DNA of 11,207 nucleotides, from positions 1 through 11,207 of the forward strand of contig SLQK01000343.1 in assembly GCA_007131525.1 (NCBI GenBank), in the 5' to 3' direction. Below, piece by piece: positions 7,011 through 11,207 of this stretch (position 1 is the first letter of the stretch; each line of letters starts with the position of its first letter). Made by a program: the position numbers and the translations under genes. This stretch comes from Nitriliruptoraceae bacterium. Its GTDB lineage: Bacteria > Actinomycetota > Nitriliruptoria > Nitriliruptorales > Nitriliruptoraceae. A model generated the notes under the pieces. The model was not told the origin of the DNA, did no database searches, and was given only the letters and a program-made list of their open reading frames with translations.

Positions 7011-7110
7011 GACCCGTCCCGACCAGACCTGTCCCGACCGGACCCGTCCCGACCGGACCCGTCCCGACCGGACCCGTCCCGACCGGACCCGTCCCGACCG
7101 GACCCGTCCC
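7011..7110. repeat. 15-bp minisatellite (six units plus a partial seventh)
   Basis: The unit GACCCGTCCCGACCG is repeated head to tail from 7011. The first two units carry single changes (ending GACCA; starting GACCT), units 3-6 are identical, and a 10-base partial seventh ends at 7110. Across unit junctions each copy forms the dyad GGAC-CC-GTCC. The preceding 26 bases (about 6985-7010) contain related GGACC/GGTCC/GTCCGGAC elements, so the array seems to have grown from a GGAC/GTCC-rich seed. There are no unique spacers, so it is not CRISPR. Copy number is likely to vary among strains. Confidence 0.93.
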
Positions 7111-7161
7111 GTTGCTCGCGCACCGCAGCAGGTACAGGTCCCGCCCACGTGCGTGAGCAAC
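7111..7161 (-). terminator. Inverted repeat behind the XRE gene (terminator or 3'-end hairpin candidate)
   Basis: The arms GTTGCTCGCGCAC (7111-7123) and GTGCGTGAGCAAC (7149-7161) pair over 13 bases with one mismatch and enclose a 25-base loop. It begins eight bases after the XRE stop codon in the direction of transcription and ends exactly where the minisatellite starts. No U-run follows, so it would be a U-less terminator or an mRNA-stabilising hairpin. The mismatch is A-C in the minus-strand transcript but G-U in a plus-strand transcript. Confidence 0.45.
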
Positions 7162-7169
7162 GGCCTCGC

Positions 7170-7811
7170 TCAGCCGTCCTCGGGGGTGGGTGCAGGCTCC
7201 GCGGCCCGGATCGCCGCATCATCGACATCCCCGGCCGTCAACGCGTCGAGCAGTTGCCGACGCCGGCTCGGCCGCGGCTCCTTGAGCTCCGCGAGGCGTC
7301 GGAAGGATCGGTACATCTCCAGCAGGGCCTGCCGCTGCGGACCTGTCAGGTGGGGATCGGCAGCGACGGCGGCCTCGACATCGACCACGACCTCGCGTTC
7401 ATCGAGGATGCCTGCCTTGACGTACAACGTCTCGGAGGAGATCTCCAGTGCCTTGGCGATCGCCTGCAGGATCTCGGCGGAGGGCTTCCGCAGCCCCCGC
7501 TCGATCTGTGACAGGTACGGGTTACTGACGCCGGCGATCTTGGCGAGCTTGCGGAGCGACAGGGCCGCTGACTCCCGCTGGTGCCGGATGTAGCTACCGA
7601 GGTCGTCGAGCGGCGAGCCGTGCTGGTGGTCCTCGCCGTCAGCACCTTCCACGTCGCCGTCGGTCCCGTCCTCGCTGACCAGCGAGCCGTCGATCTCCGA
7701 GGGTGTGGCCCCCGGGGCACCTGCGCGGTCGGCACCGCCACCAGCGCCGGTGGCACCGTCCCGCCCGGCAGCGGTCACCTGCCCACGCTTGCTGGACCGA
7801 GCCTCGCTCAC
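7170..7811 (-). CDS. XRE-family transcriptional regulator, Rv0474-like
   Basis: A 213-residue DNA-binding protein. Residues about 70-133 form a Cro/C1-type helix-turn-helix: LGSYIRHQRESAALSLRKLA, then recognition helix GVSNPYLSQIERGLRKPS, then ILQAIAKALEISSETLYVKAG. The following segment (VDVEAAVAADPHLTGPQRQALLEMYRSF, residues 143-170) is typical of an actinobacterial family that includes Mycobacterium tuberculosis Rv0474, which I recall as a reported copper-responsive regulator. Residues 1-65 are an acidic, Gly/Ala-rich, probably disordered extension absent from the shorter mycobacterial protein as I remember it. The GTG at 7811 is chosen because GAGGG lies eight to twelve bases upstream; a GTG at 7853 has no good site. 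It follows the asparaginase gene by 63 bases. No metal-binding cysteines are present, so copper sensing cannot be transferred. Confidence 0.9.
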   Translation of the reverse strand: MSEARSSKRGQVTAAGRDGATGAGGGADRAGAPGATPSEIDGSLVSEDGTDGDVEGADGEDHQHGSPLDDLGSYIRHQRESAALSLRKLAKIAGVSNPYLSQIERGLRKPSAEILQAIAKALEISSETLYVKAGILDEREVVVDVEAAVAADPHLTGPQRQALLEMYRSFRRLAELKEPRPSRRRQLLDALTAGDVDDAAIRAAEPAPTPEDG

Positions 7812-7874
7812 CGTCCGTCCCTCGCTCTCCCCGGCGGCCCCCACGGGCGGCACCGCCGACCGGCGCCGCCGACC

Positions 7875-8864
7875 TTACCGGCTCCCGCGCCCGACCCCGA
7901 TGCCAGCCAGCGTGGCGGCCACCTCCGCGACCTCGGGGGTGACCCTGATCTGGCCGGCGGGGACACCACCACCGAGCGGTGGTGGCGCGACCCAGGTGCC
8001 GGGCGGCACAACCCGGGTCGCCGTCAGGATCTCGGCGATCACCGCGGCAACCCCCCGGGGAGCACCGTCGACCGCCTTGATGCCCAACCCCCAGGCCCGC
8101 CCGTCGGCCGCCACCCACCCGACGCCGTACACACCCTCGGCCCCCACCTTGGCCACCACACCGCCACCGAGCAGCGCGGTCTCGAGGCGCCCCTCGCCAC
8201 CGACGAGCCCCGGGTGGACGAGGCCGGCCCGACGCACCCGCTGGAACCTGTCGGCGTCCGCGAGGGCGGCGAAGCCCGCTGCCAACCGACGCAGCGGGAC
8301 GACGACCGCAGGGGCGCCGCACCCGTCGATGCCGACCGCGAGCGGCGGGCCGAGTTCGCGCTCCACCACGCTGAGCACCCGACGCTGCAGCCGACCCTCG
8401 GGGTCGATCAGGGCCGGCCCCTCGACCCCGAGGCTGCGACCGGCCAGCGCGAACAGTGCGTGCTTGCCCGAGCAGTTGTGCTGCAGCCGGGAGGGGAACG
8501 CGCCGGGGGTGGCCTCCGGCACCGCCGGCGGGCAGGTGAGATCGTCGGCGGAGGTCCCCGCACGCTGCAGCAGTTGGCGCACCGCCGCGAGGTGACCGGG
8601 CTCACCCCGGTGCGAGGCCCACGCCACGGCCACCTCGGCGTCGCCTGGCAGGAGCGAGGGCTCCCCGGCCTCCTCGAGGACCTCGAGGCAGGCGGTCGCC
8701 TGGAAGGGCTTCGCGGTCGAGCGGACGAAGATGGGGTGATCGGGGTCGCCGGAGCTCGCGACCACCTCGGTGTCCGGGCCGCAGACCACGAGGTGAGCGG
8801 CGTGGGCGGACTCCGGGTGCTGCCGGCCGGTCCGCACGTCCCGGCGCGTGACCTCGGCGAGCAT
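7875..8864 (-). CDS. Class-3 (Rhizobium etli-type) L-asparaginase
   Basis: This enzyme hydrolyses L-asparagine to aspartate and ammonia. It belongs to the Asparaginase_II (PF06089) family, unrelated in fold to E. coli AnsA/AnsB. Numbered from the ATG at 8864 (329 residues), the family marks are S49-T-A-K52 in VRSTAKPFQA (the SxxK pair), C131-S-G-K134 in HNCSGKHA, C182 in GIDGCGAPA, and K263 in GIKAVDG. From memory, these line up with catalytic Ser/Lys/Lys and the zinc-site Cys/Lys/Cys of the R. etli enzyme ReAV. The N-terminus MLAEVTRRDV matches the family start, and AGGA lies eight bases upstream of the ATG. A TTG at 8948, overlapping the rsiG-like stop as TTGA, would add 28 non-family residues but would allow coupling. 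It is co-directional with the rsiG-like gene and the XRE gene. Confidence 0.92.
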   Translation of the reverse strand: MLAEVTRRDVRTGRQHPESAHAAHLVVCGPDTEVVASSGDPDHPIFVRSTAKPFQATACLEVLEEAGEPSLLPGDAEVAVAWASHRGEPGHLAAVRQLLQRAGTSADDLTCPPAVPEATPGAFPSRLQHNCSGKHALFALAGRSLGVEGPALIDPEGRLQRRVLSVVERELGPPLAVGIDGCGAPAVVVPLRRLAAGFAALADADRFQRVRRAGLVHPGLVGGEGRLETALLGGGVVAKVGAEGVYGVGWVAADGRAWGLGIKAVDGAPRGVAAVIAEILTATRVVPPGTWVAPPPLGGGVPAGQIRVTPEVAEVAATLAGIGVGRGSR

Positions 8865-8944
8865 CGGAGGCGTCCTGGGAGACCACCGGGCACCCGCACC
8901 TCCGGTCTCGGGCACCTGCGCGTGCGGGATGTCCTCGGTCCCGG

Positions 8945-9517
8945 TCAACCGAGCAGATCACGCACGTCCGCGCGGCCGTCCTTGTAGCGCGCGAGCAGTT
9001 CCTCCCGCAGCCCATCGATGCGGGCGAACAACGCCCGACGGCGCGCCGACAACTCGTGCTCAACCTGGGTCAGGGTCTCGACGACCCGCTCGAGGTCGGC
9101 CAGGTCCTCGTCGCTCCCCTCGGGGACCTCGTCCTCGGTGATGATCGCGTCGATGACCGCGGCGTAGCGCTCGGCATCGGCGGGGACGCGCACCCGCAGC
9201 GACCGCGACTGCGCCGGATCGCTCACGTGGCCCTGATCGGCCATCAGCGCCGGCAACGCAGCCAGCAGCTCCCCCGCGCCGGGATGTTCACTCTGGTCGA
9301 GCGCGGCGCGGAGGATGTCGAGGCGGCCCTGGAGGAGCCTTCGGGCGTAGGAGATGCCCTCCTCGGCCACCTCGCAGGCGGATCGGATGCGCCGCAGTTC
9401 GTCGGTGTCGAGGGTGTCGAGCTGCTCCAGCGCGGCCTCGCTCAGCAGCGCCTCGGGTGACGGCAGCAGAGCGAACGCCGCGTCGACCTCGTTGGCTCCG
9501 GTTCCGGGACCGCTCAC
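8945..9517 (-). CDS. RsiG-like c-di-GMP-binding anti-sigma factor candidate
   Basis: A 190-residue soluble, helix-rich protein with two long helices (about 38-75 and 137-178) joined by a linker with some beta character. Helix 1 contains E52-x3-S56-x2-R59-x3-Q63-x3-D67 inside ISYARRLLQGRLDI. This is exactly the c-di-GMP signature E(X)3S(X)2R(X)3Q(X)3D described for Streptomyces RsiG, the anti-sigma factor that holds sporulation sigma factor WhiG when loaded with c-di-GMP. Helix 2 contains E153-x3-S157-x2-R160-x3-F164-x3-D168, the same spacing with Phe replacing Gln. The GTG start is set by GGGAGG seven bases upstream; an in-frame start at 9703 would add 62 residues of low-complexity sequence. 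The presumed partner, a WhiG/FliA-type sigma factor, is not in the window. The binding role is inferred from the motif; the family assignment seems good. Confidence 0.82.
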   Translation of the reverse strand: MSGPGTGANEVDAAFALLPSPEALLSEAALEQLDTLDTDELRRIRSACEVAEEGISYARRLLQGRLDILRAALDQSEHPGAGELLAALPALMADQGHVSDPAQSRSLRVRVPADAERYAAVIDAIITEDEVPEGSDEDLADLERVVETLTQVEHELSARRRALFARIDGLREELLARYKDGRADVRDLLG

Positions 9518-9566
9518 TGACGACCTCCCGATCAGGCGACGTCGGTCGCGCTCGTCGGCCGCACCC

Positions 9567-9596
9567 ACCCTAGCTGCCGCTGCCACGGGCGGCAGC
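9567..9596 (-). promoter_or_regulatory. Promoter with overlapping dyad for the rsiG-like gene (candidate)
   Basis: On the minus strand 9567-9572 reads TAGGGT, a TANNNT -10 box. It would start transcription near 9560, leaving a 5' leader of about 43 bases with the Shine-Dalgarno. Directly adjoining it, GCTGCCGC-N8-GCGGCAGC (9573-9580 and 9589-9596) is a perfect 8-base-arm inverted repeat that fills the -35/spacer region, as an operator would. A second hairpin-capable repeat, GCCGCC-CGGG-GGCGGC, lies at 9623-9638. No canonical -35 hexamer is visible. Confidence 0.4.
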
Positions 9597-9741
9597 AGGA
9601 GGCCCCGGCGTCGCAGCAGGACGCCGCCCGGGGGCGGCACGCACCCGTGGCAGGCAACCGGAGGACGCCCCCTGTCGGGCCGCCCTCGCGAGCTCTCGAC
9701 CAACGAGACCGGCCGACATCTGAGTGCCCGGCGGCCGGCAG

Positions 9742-9747
9742 TAGGCT
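9742..9747 (+). promoter_or_regulatory. -10 box of a leaderless promoter for the DUF4388 gene
   Basis: TAGGCT is followed by exactly six bases (GCGCGC) and then the ATG at 9754. This TANNNT-N6-ATG layout is characteristic of leaderless actinobacterial transcripts, in which the first transcribed base is the A of the start codon. The absence of any Shine-Dalgarno in front of the ATG agrees. No -35 hexamer was recognised. Confidence 0.6.
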
Positions 9748-9753
9748 GCGCGC

Positions 9754-10998
9754 ATGCATGGCGACCTGTCGGACACGACCCTGGCGGCGATCTGCCGCGC
9801 CCTGGCGGCCGATGCCGCCACCGGGCAGCTGGTGCTGGACGGGACCCGGCGCCCGGGGGCTGTCACGCTGCAGGGTGGCGCGGTCCGTGACGTGCGGTCA
9901 CCCCGGCCCCGCGCCCGGCTGGCCGGTCGGCTGGCGGGGGGCGGCCACCTCGACGAGCTCACCCTCGCCCGCGTCCTCCAGGACGAGCGACGGCGCACGG
10001 GTGGTGCCGCGGGCGGGAGGACCGTGGCCGATGACATCGCCCTGGCCCGCGGGCTCATCGAGCGTGGCCTCGTCGACCCTCTGATCGTCGAGGACATCCT
10101 GGTGGGCCAGATCGTCGACGGGATGGTCGACCTGGGCACCGAGCGGACGGGCCGCTACCGCTTTCGACCAGCCGGTCACGACGGTTCGGCCGCCAACGTG
10201 GGCCCGCGGCTGGAGGTAGAGACCCTCCTGGAGGAGGTACGCCGCCGAGAGGACCAGCTCGCAGCACTGCCCCGCGCCGCGCTACGTCCTGGCAGCGTGC
10301 CGTGTCTGCAGACGGGGAGGACGGACCTCAACGACCACCTCGGCGACCACCTCGGCGCCGACGCCGTCACCGTGCTCCGCGCGGTCGACGACCAGCGCAG
10401 CATCGAGGAGCTCGCGGAGGCGCTCGGCTACGGCGCCTACGACCTGGCCTGCATCCTCTCGGACCTGAGCGACCGCGGTGCCGTGACCCTCTCCGCCCCT
10501 GCGGACAGCGCCGGCGCCGCGCCAGATGACGGCGCCACGCCCGCTGACGGTGCAGCGCCCGCTGACGACGCAGCGCCAGATGACGGCGCAGCGTCCGAGC
10601 ACGGGCCGGCCTGGTCCGCGCCCCACGGTCCGAGCCCGACGGCAGCCCCCGGGGTCCCCGGTGCGACGACCCAGGTGGCCGACGGGACCCGCCTTGCCCC
10701 TGGGCTGGCCGACCGGATCGAGGGCGACACCGATGTCTCCGAGTTCCTGCGGGAGCTCAGCTGGCTGGCACAGGGTGACGACGCTCCGAGGATCCATCGG
10801 CGGTCAGCGGCACCCGCGGACAGTGCCACGGAGCCAGGTGACGGCCACGACGACGCACCCTCGGCGCCGTCAGCGGACGGTCGAGGCGGGGCAGCGGCAG
10901 GGCCACCGAGGCCCCGGCGCGATCCGGCGCGAAGCGACCAGAGCAACCGCCCCGACGGTCAGCGTCGCCGCCGGCGTCTCTTCGGCCGCGGTGGGTGA
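9754..10998 (+). CDS. DUF4388 (PatA-N-like) protein with disordered C-terminal half
   Basis: A 414-residue cytosolic protein. Residues 1-160 look like the DUF4388 domain: GDLSDTTLAAICRALAADAA, TGQLVLDGTRRPGAVTLQGG, then a helical part ending DLGTERTGRYRFRP. A second helical module follows (about 188-248, DHLGADAVTVLRAVDDQRSIEELAEALGYG to LSDLSDRGAVTL) that resembles a winged helix. Residues 250-300 are Ala/Pro/Asp-rich, with a hexapeptide repeat. A short conserved-looking segment (IEGDTDVSEFLRELSWLA, about 323-340) and a strongly basic tail (RRRRRLFGRG) close the protein. DUF4388 proteins are often associated with response-regulator, Roadblock or GTPase modules, but no such partner lies in the window and the function is unknown. 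It is divergent from the rsiG-like gene and appears to be leaderless. Confidence 0.78.
   Translation: MHGDLSDTTLAAICRALAADAATGQLVLDGTRRPGAVTLQGGAVRDVRSPRPRARLAGRLAGGGHLDELTLARVLQDERRRTGGAAGGRTVADDIALARGLIERGLVDPLIVEDILVGQIVDGMVDLGTERTGRYRFRPAGHDGSAANVGPRLEVETLLEEVRRREDQLAALPRAALRPGSVPCLQTGRTDLNDHLGDHLGADAVTVLRAVDDQRSIEELAEALGYGAYDLACILSDLSDRGAVTLSAPADSAGAAPDDGATPADGAAPADDAAPDDGAASEHGPAWSAPHGPSPTAAPGVPGATTQVADGTRLAPGLADRIEGDTDVSEFLRELSWLAQGDDAPRIHRRSAAPADSATEPGDGHDDAPSAPSADGRGGAAAGPPRPRRDPARSDQSNRPDGQRRRRRLFGRGG
10516..10587 (+). repeat. In-frame 18-bp repeat (four hexapeptides) in the DUF4388 gene
   Basis: Four 18-base units encode residues 255-278 as AAPDDG, ATPADG, AAPADD and AAPDDG. The first and last hexapeptides are identical. 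The repeat lies in the flexible linker after the second folded module, so a changed copy number would keep the frame and alter only linker length. Confidence 0.85.
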
Positions 10999-11086
10999 GC
11001 CGACGACGCGCGCACGGGGAGGCAGCCCACCCGGCAGTGTCCTGACGCCGGTACGGGCGCGACCGCTGAGCTGCGACGACATGGGA

Positions 11087-11106
11087 GGACCCGCCCAGGT
11101 GGGTCC
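11087..11106. terminator. Hairpin between convergent genes (bidirectional terminator candidate)
   Basis: GGACCC-N8-GGGTCC forms a 6-base stem with an 8-base loop. It starts eight bases past the stop of the minus-strand gene at the right edge and lies 88 bases beyond the DUF4388 gene stop. No T-run follows on either strand, so any termination would be of the U-less kind. Confidence 0.3.
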
Positions 11107-11114
11107 GCGCCGGG

Positions 11115-11207
11115 TCACAGGGGGTAGTCGACCGACTCCGCGGGCCCCTCGTACCGCTGCCGCGCCTCCTCGATGACGGTCAGCGCGCGCTCGCGGTTCT
11201 CCCACCC
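11115..11207 (-). CDS. C-terminal end of an unidentified protein (N-terminus beyond right edge)
   Basis: The last 30 codons and the TGA stop of a minus-strand gene enter from the right edge. All 30 sense codons end in G or C, the coding signature of this genome. The peptide begins GWENRERALTVIEEARQRYE and ends SVDYPL; it looks like a terminal amphipathic helix followed by a short tail. I do not recognise the family from so short a piece. It converges on the DUF4388 gene with a 116-base gap. Confidence 0.6.
   Translation of the reverse strand, partial: GWENRERALTVIEEARQRYEGPAESVDYPL

Larger units (their letters stand above)
6627..7169. other. 543-bp non-coding region rich in repeats and dyads
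   Basis: No convincing gene lies here. Frames stay open on both strands only because the sequence is GC-rich and the 15-base repeat is a multiple of three; the predicted peptides are low-complexity and one overlaps the XRE gene. From left to right the region holds a GAAC-N4-GTTC dyad at 6643-6656, two copies of ACCGGTCA near 6808-6826, and a GCCCCCGGGGGC palindrome at 6956-6967. A minisatellite occupies 7011-7110 and a 13-base-arm inverted repeat 7111-7161. It separates two minus-strand gene groups and probably contains the promoter of the acyltransferase-mshA pair, although no clear -10 box was found. Confidence 0.75.

Noticed and set aside
7011..7110. Possible CRISPR array
   Set aside because: The 15-base units are contiguous with no unique spacers, and no cas gene is present.
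6775..7593. Plus-strand frame encoding RTRPD repeats, and the opposing minus-strand GSGRD frame
   Set aside because: The repeats encode peptides in every frame because the unit is 15 bases. The flanking parts have no coding character, and both frames run into the XRE gene.
7581..8987. Plus-strand open frame of 468 codons
   Set aside because: It lies opposite the XRE and asparaginase genes, has no recognisable domain, and is Pro/Gly/Arg-rich as expected of an antisense frame in high-GC DNA.
9518..9703. N-terminal extension of the RsiG-like protein from an in-frame start at 9703
   Set aside because: The added 62 residues are low-complexity and cover the divergent promoter region. GTG at 9517 has a good Shine-Dalgarno at the right distance.

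Overview
The window is very GC-rich with near-saturated G/C third positions. Together with mshA, a YbjN-family gene, an Rv0474-type XRE regulator, class-3 asparaginase and an RsiG-like anti-sigma factor, this points to an actinobacterium. A deep-branching class such as Nitriliruptoria/Euzebya or a relative is my inference; no rRNA or other decisive marker is present. The window reads as a chromosomal core region: no transposase, integrase, phage gene, tRNA, rRNA or CRISPR array was seen.

Layout, left to right. A HlyD/RND-type adaptor lipoprotein (minus strand) runs off the left edge. Then come proC and a ybjN-like gene (minus), which probably form a short operon. pruA lies divergently on the plus strand, so proline synthesis (proC) and proline/P5C oxidation (pruA) sit within 3 kb of each other. 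pruA converges on mshA; between them are 32-bp tandem repeats that continue into the mshA 3' end. mshA overlaps the stop codon of an upstream BioF2/CelD-like acyltransferase gene by 4 bases (minus). A 543-bp non-coding stretch follows. It holds a GAAC-N4-GTTC dyad just upstream of the acyltransferase gene, a 15-bp minisatellite, and a 13-bp-arm inverted repeat behind the next gene.

The minus-strand series rsiG-like -> class-3 L-asparaginase -> XRE regulator occupies 7.17-9.52 kb. Its first gene carries the c-di-GMP signature E(X)3S(X)2R(X)3Q(X)3D exactly in one helix, and with a single substitution (Q->F) in a second helix. A DUF4388-type protein gene with an apparently leaderless promoter is transcribed divergently. 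The C-terminal end of an unidentified minus-strand gene fills the right edge.

Read along the minus strand, the order XRE (Rv0474-like) - mshA - ybjN - proC matches my memory of the order of Rv0474, Rv0486, Rv0487 and Rv0500 in Mycobacterium tuberculosis. pruA here appears placed between mshA and ybjN. The item most worth following up is the RsiG-like switch protein; next are the acyltransferase-mshA pair and the repeat-rich non-coding stretch.
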